From Xanthomonas euroxanthea (GTDB taxonomy: Bacteria > Pseudomonadota > Gammaproteobacteria > Xanthomonadales > Xanthomonadaceae), in contig NZ_UIHB01000004.1 in the NCBI RefSeq assembly GCF_900476395.1, forward strand, positions 248,001 to 312,000: a stretch of 64,000 nucleotides of DNA. Direction: 5' to 3'. How positions within the stretch are numbered: the stretch's first letter is position 1; every line of letters starts with the position of its first letter. This document shows positions 1 to 8,390 of this stretch, one piece after another. Made by a program: the position numbers and the translations under genes. The notes under the pieces are model-generated. The model saw only the letters and a list, made by a program, of their open reading frames with translations, was not told where the DNA came from and did not search any database.

Positions 1-473
1 CCATCGCCCATGAACACCCAGGTGCGGTGGTCGACGATTTCCAGCTCCGGGCGGTTGTAGCGCTGCGCCAGCAACTTTTCGGCCAGCGCGAACCCGACCG
101 CATTGGCAAAGCCCTGCCCGAGCGGACCGGTGGTGGTCTCCACCCCGGGGGTTTCGCTGCGCTCGGGATGGCCGGCGGTCTTGCTGTGCAGCTGGCGGAA
201 CTGCTTGAGCTGCTCGATCGGCAGGTCGTAGCCGGACAGGTGCAGCAGCGCGTACTGCAGCATCGAGCCGTGGCCGTTGGACAGCACGAAACGGTCGCGG
301 TTGAACCACTGCGGGTTGTTCGGGTTGTGCCGGAAGAAATCGTTCCACAGCACTTCGGCAATATCGGCCATGCCCATCGGCATGCCGGGATGGCCGGATT
401 TGGCGGCTTCGACCGCATCGGCGGCGAGAAAACGGATGGCGTTGGCCAGCTGGCGGCGGGTGGGCTGGGTCAT
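1..473 (-). CDS. tkt: Transketolase, N-terminal part (runs off the window)
   Basis: Thiamine-diphosphate enzyme of the non-oxidative pentose phosphate pathway and Calvin-type rearrangements; cytosolic. The first 157 residues are visible and match the family from the start: SGHPGMPMG near residue 26, the [14 protein letters not shown] cofactor segment at about 66-79, TTGPLGQG at about 123-130, and the beginning of the GDG diphosphate motif at 155-157, where the window ends. The start ATG at 473 gives the usual N-terminus. The upstream symporter is co-directional, separated by a 240-bp gap that holds an inverted GGGAATC-type repeat. The remaining roughly 500 residues lie outside the window. Confidence 0.95.
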   Translation of the reverse strand, partial: MTQPTRRQLANAIRFLAADAVEAAKSGHPGMPMGMADIAEVLWNDFFRHNPNNPQWFNRDRFVLSNGHGSMLQYALLHLSGYDLPIEQLKQFRQLHSKTAGHPERSETPGVETTTGPLGQGFANAVGFALAEKLLAQRYNRPELEIVDHRTWVFMGD

Positions 474-544
474 GGGCGTCTATGGAAGCGGAGGGGAACA
501 CCGCTGGAAGCGGAGACGCTTATTCTCCCACAGAGCGCGTTAGG

Positions 545-720
545 GGGATGGGGAGTCGGGAATGGAGAATTGGGAATGGGGAATCGGATGCAGTGTTGCA
601 GGTTGGCCGCTATCGCTGCTCGCACCGCAACTCTTCCCCCCGGTGTGGCATGACCTCCCATTACACGTACCGATCGCAACAGCCGGCTTTACCCATTCCC
701 GATTCCCAATTCACTATTCC
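545..720. repeat. GGGAATC-type inverted repeat element between the symporter gene and tkt
   Basis: The left arm (545-586) carries repeated GGGAATGG / GGAGTCGGGAA words. The right arm (690-720) carries the reverse complement (CCCATTCCCGATTCCC). About 100 bp of non-repetitive spacer separates them, so a long hairpin can form. The right arm runs into the 3' end of the symporter gene, whose TAG stop (714-716) lies inside it. Four other loci in this window carry the same words (three with both arms, one with a single arm). Confidence 0.85.
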
Positions 721-1994
721 TCGCCCTTGGCAACCAGGGTCGTCAGCGCCAGATCGCCGGTCACGTTCAACGCCGTCCGGCACATGTCCAGGAAGTGATT
801 GACGCCCAGGATCATGCCGATGCCGACCGGGTTGACCCCGACCATCGCGCAGATCAACGCCACCACCGGCAGCGAGCCGGAGGGCACGCCGGCGGTGCCG
901 ATGCCGCCCAGGATGCACACCAGCATCACCATGAACTGCTGGCCCAGGCTCAAGTCCACGTTGAAGAACTGCGCCAGGAAGATCACCGTCACCCCTTCGA
1001 ACAAGGCGGTGCCGTTCTGGTTGGCGGTCGCGCCCACGGTCAGCACGAAGCGCGACACCCGCGGCGGCAGGCCCATCTCGTCGGCCACGCGCAGGGCGGT
1101 CGGCAGGGTGGCGTTGCTGGAGGCGGTGGAGAAGGCCATCATCGTGGCCTCCTGGGTCTGCCGGAAGAAGCCGATCGGCGAGCGCCCGGCGAACTTCACC
1201 GCCAGCCCGTAGCTGACCACCATGTGCAGGCCCAGCGCCAGCACCACCACGCCCACGTAAGCGCCCAGACGGATCAACAGATCGAAGCCGAACAGCGCGG
1301 CCAGGTTGAACATGAAACAGGCCACCGCATACGGCGCCAGCCGGATCACCAGGCCGATCAGGGTCATCGAGATTTCGAAGATGCCTTCGATGCCGCGCTT
1401 GAGCGTGGCCACTTTTTCATCGGCGGTCAGCACCATGCCCACGCCGAACATCACCGCAAAGAACATCAGCGACAGGATCGCACCGTTGCTGGACGCCGCA
1501 GCGATCACGTTGCTAGGCACGATCGACAACAGCATGTCCATGCCCTGCGGCTGGGTGCCGGAGCTGGAGATGATTTCGCGGGTGCGCTCGGCGTTCTGCT
1601 GGATCAACTGGTTGGCCAGTTGCGGATCCACGCCCGCACCAGGCCTGAGCACATTGACCAACACCAGCCCCAACAACACCGCCACGCCGGACAGCACGAT
1701 GGTGTAGCCCAGGGTGCGCCACCCCACCCGCCCGAGCGCGCGGATGTCGCCCATTTCGGAAATGCCCATCACCAATGCCGAAAACAGCAACGGCACGATC
1801 AGCATGAAGATCAGATTGAGGAAGATCTGCGAGAACGGAGTGGTGACGTACCTGGTCACCATACGCACCCAGTCGGCATCGCTGCCCGCCAGGTAGTAGA
1901 CCGCCAGACCCAGCAGCAGACCGACGGCGAAGCCAATGCCCATCTTCCAATGCAGGGGCAGGCCCGGGCGGCGCGCGGCGGGGGATGCAGTCAT
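714..1994 (-). CDS. Dicarboxylate/amino acid:cation symporter (DAACS family, GltP/DctA-like)
   Basis: Inner-membrane Na+- or H+-coupled carrier for acidic amino acids or C4-dicarboxylates. The 426 residues hold about eight hydrophobic helices and the family's C-terminal substrate region: GATANQNGTALFEGV, then AGVPSGSLPVVA, then LDMCRTALNVTGD. The canonical NMDGT motif reads NQNGT here, as in some DAACS subfamilies, so the exact substrate is uncertain. The start at 1994 has an AAGG about 9 nt upstream. A GTG at 2018 in the same frame would add eight residues. The end of the gene overlaps a GGGAATC repeat arm. The gene upstream on this strand is batD, across a 1.3-kb repeat-rich gap. Confidence 0.88.
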   Translation of the reverse strand: MTASPAARRPGLPLHWKMGIGFAVGLLLGLAVYYLAGSDADWVRMVTRYVTTPFSQIFLNLIFMLIVPLLFSALVMGISEMGDIRALGRVGWRTLGYTIVLSGVAVLLGLVLVNVLRPGAGVDPQLANQLIQQNAERTREIISSSGTQPQGMDMLLSIVPSNVIAAASSNGAILSLMFFAVMFGVGMVLTADEKVATLKRGIEGIFEISMTLIGLVIRLAPYAVACFMFNLAALFGFDLLIRLGAYVGVVVLALGLHMVVSYGLAVKFAGRSPIGFFRQTQEATMMAFSTASSNATLPTALRVADEMGLPPRVSRFVLTVGATANQNGTALFEGVTVIFLAQFFNVDLSLGQQFMVMLVCILGGIGTAGVPSGSLPVVALICAMVGVNPVGIGMILGVNHFLDMCRTALNVTGDLALTTLVAKGEE

Positions 1995-2053
1995 CTGGTC
2001 AGGCCTTGATCTGGACACAAGCTCCGGAGCTTAACAAACGCCATCGACGCGGC

Positions 2054-2096
2054 CACCTACCCGGCCGGCCGCCATGCGCCCGCCCGAGGGTAGGTG
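2054..2096. promoter_or_regulatory. Inverted repeat CACCTACCC / GGGTAGGTG upstream of the symporter gene
   Basis: A perfect 9-bp inverted repeat (2054-2062 and 2088-2096) with a 25-bp spacer lies 60-100 bp upstream of the symporter start. The CCTACCC core recurs as an inverted repeat at 59095-59120, upstream of the Oar-like receptor gene. It could be an operator or an mRNA leader hairpin; the sequence does not decide which. Confidence 0.4.
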
Positions 2097-2371
2097 TCTC
2101 TCACAACATCAGGTGATGCAGGCGTTGGAGCGGGCGAGGCCCCTGCGACCAGCCCGCGGATCAGCCGCGCTGCAAGTGCTCTATCCGCAGTGCCCAGGCC
2201 TCATCGGGACGTAACGCGTAAGGCAACGAATCCATAGACCCGGGGCGTATCTAGTCGCGCCGGGATGCGTGAATCAAAAGCCCGATGAGAGTCGAGGGCG
2301 CGGTGTCGACGCTTCATGTCGAACGAGGTGCATCCAGCACCGCTCTTCCATGCACACCGACCAACTCGACA

Positions 2372-2479
2372 GGTCCTTGCCCGCCTACCGTCGCGGGACC
2401 TTACGCGGCATGGATGCCGCGTAAGAGCTTACAAGGACGTACTTGCAGCGTGTCCCGCGATGGTGGGCGGGCAAGGGCC
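2372..2479. repeat. Type A 108-bp nested palindrome, copy 1
   Basis: The outer arms, about 25 bp (CCTTGCCCGCC..CGCGGGAC and its reverse complement), match except for two positions. An inner palindrome TTACGCGGCAT-GG-ATGCCGCGTAA sits directly inside the left arm (2401-2424), followed by an unpaired 26-nt stretch. Either strand could fold into a long stem with one side hairpin. Confidence 0.9.
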
Positions 2480-2642
2480 CCGCAGCAAACTTGCAGCGGC
2501 GAGGGCACCGCACCAGACAATTGGTCGGGGCTCATCTAAAAAGCTGTCTGTCATGCGGCAAGCATCGGACGTGGCGTCGACGCTTCACGTCGAACGAGGT
2601 GCATCCAGCACCGCTCTTCCATGCACACCGACCAACTCGACA

Positions 2643-2750
2643 GGTCCTTGCCTGCCCACCGTCGCGGGACCTTACGCGGCATGGATGCCGCGTAAGAGCC
2701 TACAAGGACGTACTTGCGGCGTGTCCCGCGATGGTGGGCGGGCAAGGGCC
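2643..2750. repeat. Type A 108-bp nested palindrome, copy 2
   Basis: Nearly identical to copy 1 and exactly the same length, with the same outer arms and inner TTACGCGGCAT hairpin. It is preceded by the same flank (GAGGTGCATCCAGCACCGC), which makes a 271-bp direct duplication with copy 1. Confidence 0.9.
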
Positions 2751-2777
2751 CCGCAGCAAACTTGCAGCGTCGAGAGC

Positions 2778-2881
2778 GCGGTGCCCTCACCGCTTGCGGG
2801 ACACGCCGTGAACCCACCCCTGGGGGACCGTGTGGCGGCATCCATGCCGTCACACGGTCCCGCAACCGGCGAGGACACCGC
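2778..2881. repeat. Type B palindromic element, copy 1
   Basis: The outer arms GCGGTG.CCTC.CCG..TGCGGGAC and GTCCCGCAACCGGCGAGG..CACCGC are inverted copies with a few mismatches. An inner hairpin is GGACCGTGTG.CGGCAT / ATGCCG.CACACGGTCC. The element lies 27 bp after a type A element and shares the CGGGAC/GTCCCG junction words with it, so the two types look related. A half copy (GCGAGGGCACCGCACCAG) follows A1 at about 2497-2515. Confidence 0.85.
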
Positions 2882-3072
2882 ACCAGGACGTTAGTCGGCT
2901 GCTTTATTGAAAGCGTTTCGCTCGGCTTGCAGCGGCAGACGAGACATTTCCATATTTCGTGTCGAAAGCCTGCCTGTTGCTCGGCTTGCGCGGGGAACTG
3001 GTCGAACGCAACGTGATTCGAACAGCGAAAGCCATGCCTTGCTTGTAACTGCGCACACCGACCATCTCGACG

Positions 3073-3180
3073 GGTCCTTGCCCGCCCACCGTCGCGGGAC
3101 CTTACGCGGCATGGATGCCGCGTAAAAGCTTACAGGGACGTAGTTGCAGCGTGTCCCGCGATGGTGGGCGGGCAAGGGCC
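3073..3180. repeat. Type A 108-bp nested palindrome, copy 3
   Basis: Same length and arms as copies 1 and 2, with few substitutions. It is preceded by a different flank (flank2) whose homologue precedes copy 5 in block 2. Confidence 0.9.
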
Positions 3181-3342
3181 CTGCAGCCACGCCGCAGACC
3201 AAACGCCTTGCCTTGGAAAACCGCCTTTCTTTAAGTAGCACAGCTTAAAGAACCAGCTGCACCCGCAGTCAGCGTGTCAAAACGAGGCGCAGCACGCTGG
3301 CTATCCAGGACCTGTCCACCGCTGCCAATGCAGCGACACCGA

Positions 3343-5076
3343 TCAAGGCGCCGGCGGATACAGCGGCGCCAATACCTCCGGCTCCGCAGCCGTGGCGTGC
3401 CGCCAACGCGGTCCCTTGGCGAAGGCCTCGCGCAATGCCGAACGTGCACTGCTCACGTCACCATCGCCGCCCCAGCGGGCGCGCTGCATCTGCGCCACCG
3501 CCGCGCGCTGCGCCGGGTCGCTCAACGCGGCCAGCACGCTGTCGATGTCGGAAACGCCGGCCATGCCACATAGCACCGCGGCCACATCGTCCATGCCGCC
3601 GGTGTCGAGCGCGCGTCGCAATTCGGCCACACCGTGGGTCACACGCCGGCCGGGCGCAGCTGCATCGCCGGCATTGAGCACCGGCACCCCGTGCGAACCG
3701 CCGCGACGCCGTGACAAGGCCCACACCAGGGTGGCAATCCACAGCAGCGCAAAGCCCATCGCCGCAGCGATCCAGCCCCACGGCCGTTGCGTGGCCGCCG
3801 GTTGCTGCAGACTCAGCGTGCTGGCCGCAGGCGTGGTCGCCGGGTTACCCGGTGACGGACTGGCTGCCGGCGCGGGCGCCGGCGCCGCAAACGCACCGGT
3901 ACCAGCCGCCACATCCAGCGTCAGATCCGGCAGCGAGGCCGTCTTGGCCGCCGCCGCGCCCACATCCCACCATGCTACCTGCAAGCCGGGCACCACCAGC
4001 GGACCGGCGCGGTTGGGCACGATCGAATAGCGGCGGGTCAGCCGCAGCTGCGGCGAGCCATCCACGAAGCGTTCTTCGTACTGCGCCGGCTCGGCAAACA
4101 CCTGCGCATCGGGCACGCTCGGGGTCGGCAAATCGGGGAACTGCGCCTGGGTGGCGCCGCGCGCGCTGGCCTCCACCACGATCTGCGCCGCTTCGCCGGC
4201 GGTGGCGCGCTGCGGCGTGGTCGTATACCGCAGCTGCAGGCTGCGCAACGGCAACCACGGCTGCGGCGCATTGGCCGGTTGTGCACGGACCTGCAGCGGG
4301 ATGCTGGCGCTACGCGCGCTCAGCTCGCCATTGCCGCGACCGAAGTAATCGTCGAAGAAGCCCCCGACCGAACGGCCGTTGAAGCGCGCCGACGGCAACA
4401 CCAGGCGACCGCTGCGCTCGGGCACCAGCAGGTAACGTCGTTCGACCACGTTGTATTGGCGATTGTTGAGCACCTTGACCGAACTAACGTCATCGCCGAT
4501 GCGCTGCAGCGATGCACCATCGGGCGCTTCCAGATCCAGCTCGCCGGACGCCAGCTGCGTGGCGAAATACAGCCGCACCACCACGCCCACACTTTGCTGC
4601 ACATAGGGCTGCGGATCGTCCACCTGCGTCTGGACAAACGCATCCTCATTGCCTTGCGCCGCAGCTGCTGCGCCGGGCGCGCTGCTGCCGGCACCGCTTG
4701 CCGAAGCGCCCACCTGCAACCGCAACGGTTCGGTGCGCTCGTTACCGACGCGGATCGCCGGTACGATCAGCTCGCCGCTCTTGCGCGGCGTCAGCACCAC
4801 ACCGAACAGCGCGCGCACCGTCACCGACCCATTGGTCACCTGCATCTGCTGGTTGGCGCTCTTGGCCCCCAGGGTGAAATCGTTGCGCAAGGGCGTGTAA
4901 TCCGGATCGACACCGCGTTGATCGGTTTCGATGTTCAACATCACCACGTCGCCGGCATTGGCGCTGTCGCGGTCCAGCCACGCGCGCGTGACGGCGCCCA
5001 CCGGTGCACAGGTGAGCAGCATCACGCAGGTCAACATGCCGATCGCCGCGCGGCGCAAATGGTGTGTGCCGATCAT
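3343..5076 (-). CDS. batD: BatD-like oxygen-tolerance protein
   Basis: Last gene of a MoxR/Bat operon. Proteins of this family are periplasm-facing membrane proteins associated with aerotolerance and stress resistance; the molecular role is not settled. The 577 residues start with a signal peptide (hydrophobic to about residue 28, ending APVGA). A long beta-rich periplasmic region follows, then a low-complexity Ala/Pro linker, a single C-terminal membrane helix (GWIAAAMGFALLWIATLVWA) and a cytoplasmic tail of about 120 residues. The ATG overlaps the TGA of batB/C (ATGA at 5073-5076), so translation is probably coupled. Confidence 0.88.
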   Translation of the reverse strand: MIGTHHLRRAAIGMLTCVMLLTCAPVGAVTRAWLDRDSANAGDVVMLNIETDQRGVDPDYTPLRNDFTLGAKSANQQMQVTNGSVTVRALFGVVLTPRKSGELIVPAIRVGNERTEPLRLQVGASASGAGSSAPGAAAAAQGNEDAFVQTQVDDPQPYVQQSVGVVVRLYFATQLASGELDLEAPDGASLQRIGDDVSSVKVLNNRQYNVVERRYLLVPERSGRLVLPSARFNGRSVGGFFDDYFGRGNGELSARSASIPLQVRAQPANAPQPWLPLRSLQLRYTTTPQRATAGEAAQIVVEASARGATQAQFPDLPTPSVPDAQVFAEPAQYEERFVDGSPQLRLTRRYSIVPNRAGPLVVPGLQVAWWDVGAAAAKTASLPDLTLDVAAGTGAFAAPAPAPAASPSPGNPATTPAASTLSLQQPAATQRPWGWIAAAMGFALLWIATLVWALSRRRGGSHGVPVLNAGDAAAPGRRVTHGVAELRRALDTGGMDDVAAVLCGMAGVSDIDSVLAALSDPAQRAAVAQMQRARWGGDGDVSSARSALREAFAKGPRWRHATAAEPEVLAPLYPPAP

Positions 5077-6926
5077 CGTCCGTCCCGTTGCCTGCGTTCG
5101 TGTTCCAGCCTGAATTTGGTGCGCAACAAACTGCCCGGATCATCCGGCACCCGCCGCAGCCAGGCATCCACCGCCTGGCGCTGTTCGCGTTGCTCCGGCG
5201 TCTCGGTCGCCGCCGCTGCGGCGGCCTGCTTGCCATTTGCATCGGCGCTCTTGTCACCGGCCTGCGCCATCGCCTGCTGCATCTTTTGCCGCTGCGCGGC
5301 GTCGGCCTGCTGCTGCGCCTTGGCATCGGCCGATTGTGGCGCTGCGTCCTGCTTGCTCTGCTCGCCCTGGCCGTTTTTGGACTGCTGGTTATGCGAGGCT
5401 GCGTCCTGCGGTGTCTGCGCAGACGGTTGGTCCTTGCCATCCTGCTTGCCTTGCGAATCCTGCTTGCCTTGACCGTCCTGGCCAGGCGTCGAGTCGTCCT
5501 TCGCGTTCTTCCCGGACTGATTCTGGCCGGCGCTGTTCTTGTCGGCCTGCTTCTGGTCCTTGGACTGACCCTTGCCGTCCTGGTCTTTCCCGTCCTTGTT
5601 GTTCTGCTGCTGACGCTTGCGCGCCGCATCCACCGCCGCACGATTGGCGATGGCGTCGGGCTGATCCGGGTGTTGCTTGAGCGCGCGATCGTAAGCCGCA
5701 ATCGCTTCGTCGTACTGGCCCTGCCTGGCCAGCGCATTGCCGAGGTTGTACAGCCCCTCATCGGTGGGCACCTCTTCGAAGGCTTTTTGTGCCGCGGCAA
5801 AATCGCCCTTGCGATAGGCCTGCACGCCGGCATCCAGGCGTTGCTGCTGCACCTGGTCGGCGCGTTGCCACAAGGTGCCGTCGGCAGCATGTGCGGGCTG
5901 GGCCAGCGGCAACACGCACACCAGGGCCAGGACCGCCACAACCGCACGCCGCCGGAACGCCAGCAGTGTCAGCAGCATCACCGGCAGCAGCAGCCAGTAA
6001 CCTTCGTCCAGCCAGGTCTTGCCGCCAGTGGATTCGGCGGTTTCATCGGCCAGCGGCTGTTGCGCCGGATCGAGCACGCCCAGCGCACGCAGGTCCGCAT
6101 CGTCGGCAGTGATACGCGCATAGCGACCACCGCCCTGCCCGGCAAGGTCGCGCAGGCTGCCCTCATCCAGTCGTGTCTGCGCGATCTCACCGGTCATGGT
6201 GCGATAGGCGGCGCCGCGCTCGCTCCCCACGCCGAGCGCAGACACGCTGAATCCACGCGAGCGCGCCAGCCGCGCAGAACTCGAGGCCGCACGGTCGGCA
6301 CTGTCGCTGACCAGCAGGATCTCGCCTTGCTTGAAGCCGGCCTGCAGCAGCAACTGCGTGGCCGCATCGATTGCCGCATCGGCGCGCTTGCCGTCCACCG
6401 GCATCACCGATGGCGACAGCGCATCCAGGAACAACGCCACGTTGGCCTTGTCATCGGTCAACGGTGCAACGGTGAAGCTCTCGCCCGCATAGACCAGCAG
6501 TGCGACTTCCCCACCGGCCCGCTTGCGCAACAACGTGGCCAACTTGGCACGCGCCTGCAGCAGGCGCGAGGGCGGCAGATCGTTGGCAGTGATGCTGGAC
6601 GACAGGTCCAGCGCCACCACCAACGGCATGCTGGAGCGATACACCGGCCGCTCGGTCTGCCGCCAGCTCGGCCCGGTCATCGCCAGCACCGCCAGCGTAT
6701 AGGTCAGCGCAGCCAGCACGAATCCCAGCCATCCACGCCGACTGCCCGACACCAGCAGGGTCGGCAGCAGGTGTGCATCCACACTTTGCCGCCAGACATC
6801 GGCATCGCGTCGACGCAGCTGCCACAGCACCGCCGCCGGCACGATCGCCAGCAGCGCCCAGAGCAGACGCGGGCGCAACAGATGCAGCGACTGCAGCCAG
6901 CCAGCCAGTTCGGTCAGCGCGTTCAT
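5073..6926 (-). CDS. batB: BatB-BatC fusion: VWA domain plus TPR and low-complexity tail
   Basis: A 617-residue inner-membrane protein. It has N-terminal helices (about 20-36 and 66-84) and a von Willebrand A domain with the metal-site motif DLSSS at 107-111. A second membrane helix near residue 310 is followed by TPR repeats (GVQAYRKGDFAAAQKAFEEV and the next repeat). About 130 residues rich in Lys, Gln, Asp, Asn and Gly come next, then a short charged C-terminus. BatB and BatC are separate genes in many bacteria; here they are one frame. The start at 6926 overlaps the batA stop (ATGA) and has GGAG 6 nt upstream. An in-frame ATG at 6932 is an alternative. Confidence 0.87.
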   Translation of the reverse strand: MNALTELAGWLQSLHLLRPRLLWALLAIVPAAVLWQLRRRDADVWRQSVDAHLLPTLLVSGSRRGWLGFVLAALTYTLAVLAMTGPSWRQTERPVYRSSMPLVVALDLSSSITANDLPPSRLLQARAKLATLLRKRAGGEVALLVYAGESFTVAPLTDDKANVALFLDALSPSVMPVDGKRADAAIDAATQLLLQAGFKQGEILLVSDSADRAASSSARLARSRGFSVSALGVGSERGAAYRTMTGEIAQTRLDEGSLRDLAGQGGGRYARITADDADLRALGVLDPAQQPLADETAESTGGKTWLDEGYWLLLPVMLLTLLAFRRRAVVAVLALVCVLPLAQPAHAADGTLWQRADQVQQQRLDAGVQAYRKGDFAAAQKAFEEVPTDEGLYNLGNALARQGQYDEAIAAYDRALKQHPDQPDAIANRAAVDAARKRQQQNNKDGKDQDGKGQSKDQKQADKNSAGQNQSGKNAKDDSTPGQDGQGKQDSQGKQDGKDQPSAQTPQDAASHNQQSKNGQGEQSKQDAAPQSADAKAQQQADAAQRQKMQQAMAQAGDKSADANGKQAAAAAATETPEQREQRQAVDAWLRRVPDDPGSLLRTKFRLEHERRQRDGR

Positions 6927-7930
6927 CGCCATCTCCGCGGCAACACGTAGGCGAGCAGCGCAATCATGATCGCAGCGCCCAACGGCCAGTAGTAACGTTC
7001 CACGCGCGGCTGCACCGACGGACCGAGCGCCTTGACCGGTTCCAGCCGATCCAGCTCGGCATAGATGCCGGCCAGCTCTTCGGTATCGCGCGCACGGAAG
7101 AAGCGCCCACCGGTTTGCGCGGCGATCTTGCGCAAGCCGTCTTCGTCGATATCGTCGTTGCCCGTGGCCGGAATCGGCACACCGAACAACGAATAGCCGC
7201 CATTGCCGCCAAAGGCAATCGTGTGCACCCGCACGCCCTGGGCCTTGGCAAGCTCGGCGGCCTTGAGCGGATTGAGCACGCCTGCGGTGTTGACACCATC
7301 GGTGAGCAACACCACCACGCGCTGGCCCTGCTTCTGCTCGCGCAGCCGTTTGACCGACAACGCGATCGCATCGCCGATCGCCGTTTCGCGCCCGGCCAAT
7401 CCCACCACGCTGTCGGCCAGCTGGTCGCGCACGGAGGTCAGGTCGGCGGTCAACGGCGTCAACGCGTACGCCCGCTGACCAAATACCAGCAGACCGACCC
7501 GGTCGCCGTCGCGACGATCCAGAAAGTCCGACAACACCGCCTTGGCGGCGGTCAGGCGGTCCACCACCTTGCCGCCGAGCACCATGTCCGGCTCGCTCAT
7601 GCTGCCGGACAGATCTACCGCCAGCATCATCTGGCGTGCCTCGCGCGGCGGCTGGATCACATCGCCCAATTGTTGCGGGCGCGCCAGCGCAGCGCACAGG
7701 AAGAACCAGCCCAGCCACGCCAGCCAGCGCGGCACCCGCAGCACCGGTGCACTCTTAGCCTGCGCAACCGCCTGCAATTGGTCGGGGTAAGGCACGCGCA
7801 GTGCAGCCGTATCGGCGCGGCGCTGCGGCCAGAACCACATCAGCAACGGCAGCGGCATCAACCACCATGCCCACGGCCATGCGCAGTGTGCCAGCGCATC
7901 CTGCCATTGCGACCACTGCAGCCAGTTCAT
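6923..7930 (-). CDS. batA: BatA-like VWA-domain membrane protein
   Basis: The 335 residues have two hydrophobic segments near the N-terminus (about 20-34 and 69-83). A von Willebrand A domain follows with a complete MIDAS start, DLSGS at 106-110, and the downstream LLTDGVNTAG segment. A C-terminal membrane helix (WPLGAAIMIALLAYVLP) anchors the protein. It is partner and neighbour of the BatB-BatC fusion. The start at 7930 overlaps the stop of the DUF4381 gene by 4 nt. The role in oxidative-stress survival is known only at family level. Confidence 0.9.
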   Translation of the reverse strand: MNWLQWSQWQDALAHCAWPWAWWLMPLPLLMWFWPQRRADTAALRVPYPDQLQAVAQAKSAPVLRVPRWLAWLGWFFLCAALARPQQLGDVIQPPREARQMMLAVDLSGSMSEPDMVLGGKVVDRLTAAKAVLSDFLDRRDGDRVGLLVFGQRAYALTPLTADLTSVRDQLADSVVGLAGRETAIGDAIALSVKRLREQKQGQRVVVLLTDGVNTAGVLNPLKAAELAKAQGVRVHTIAFGGNGGYSLFGVPIPATGNDDIDEDGLRKIAAQTGGRFFRARDTEELAGIYAELDRLEPVKALGPSVQPRVERYYWPLGAAIMIALLAYVLPRRWR

Positions 7931-8388
7931 CGCCGGCCTCGCATCAAACCCAGAAAGCGCTGCCGTGCCAGTGCCTGCACCGTATCCAGATCGGTCACCG
8001 TCGGCGTACGTTGAAAACCACCGTCCAGCAGCGCGCGACCCGGTCCCTGCGAAAAGGCCCGCGTCTTACTTTTGCGCCCATCCAGAAACTGCAGCCATGC
8101 CTCGCCCTGCAGCCGGTCGGCCTGCGCATCGACGCTGCGCGCTGCGCGCCGCAACAATATCGACAACGCTGCCAGGCGCTGTGCGGAAGTCGTTGCGCGC
8201 TGCAGTTCGGCATCGAATGCCGCCAGCCACAGACGCTGCCGCTGACGGCGGCGCCACCACCACCAGCCGACCGTGCCAAGCACCAGCACCACGGCCGTAA
8301 TCACCAGCCACCAGCCCGGCGCCAGCGGCCACCACGACGGTGACGGCGGCAGATGGACATCGCGCAGCGGCAGCGATTGCGGTGCCAT
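7927..8388 (-). CDS. DUF4381 small membrane protein of the Bat operon
   Basis: The 153 residues comprise a short proline/tryptophan-rich N-terminus, one membrane helix (WWLVITAVVLVLGTVGWWWW, about 24-45) and a helical cytoplasmic domain. This matches DUF4381, which is found between the DUF58 and batA genes in such operons. The start ATG at 8388 lies 2 nt past the DUF58 stop, and its own stop overlaps batA. Function unknown beyond the association. Confidence 0.8.
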   Translation of the reverse strand: MAPQSLPLRDVHLPPSPSWWPLAPGWWLVITAVVLVLGTVGWWWWRRRQRQRLWLAAFDAELQRATTSAQRLAALSILLRRAARSVDAQADRLQGEAWLQFLDGRKSKTRAFSQGPGRALLDGGFQRTPTVTDLDTVQALARQRFLGLMRGRR

Positions 8389-8390
8389 CG

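Larger units (their letters stand above)
2304..3200. repeat. Composite repeat block 1 (three type A, one type B, one type B remnant)
   Basis: This is most of the 1.35-kb gap between the symporter gene and batD. The order is flank1 (2304-2371), A1, B remnant (about 2497-2515), flank1 again (2575-2642), A2, B1, flank2 (about 2890-3072), A3. Flank1 plus A is duplicated with a 271-bp period. The part from the B remnant onward is collinear with block 2 at about 54.8-55.6 kb. Open frames through it have protein content dictated by the palindromes and are not believable genes. In 1995-2303 I see only the CCTACCC inverted repeat, and in 3201-3342 nothing recognisable. Confidence 0.85.

Noticed and set aside
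2285-3241. Several overlapping open frames of 60-190 codons on both strands
   Set aside because: They run through type A and B palindromes, so the same peptide words recur at each repeat copy on either strand. No ribosome-binding sites or natural protein composition.
5073-7718. 881-codon frame starting inside batA
   Set aside because: The first 264 codons lie over batA in another frame and have no protein-like content. The VWA protein starts at 6926 with a proper site.
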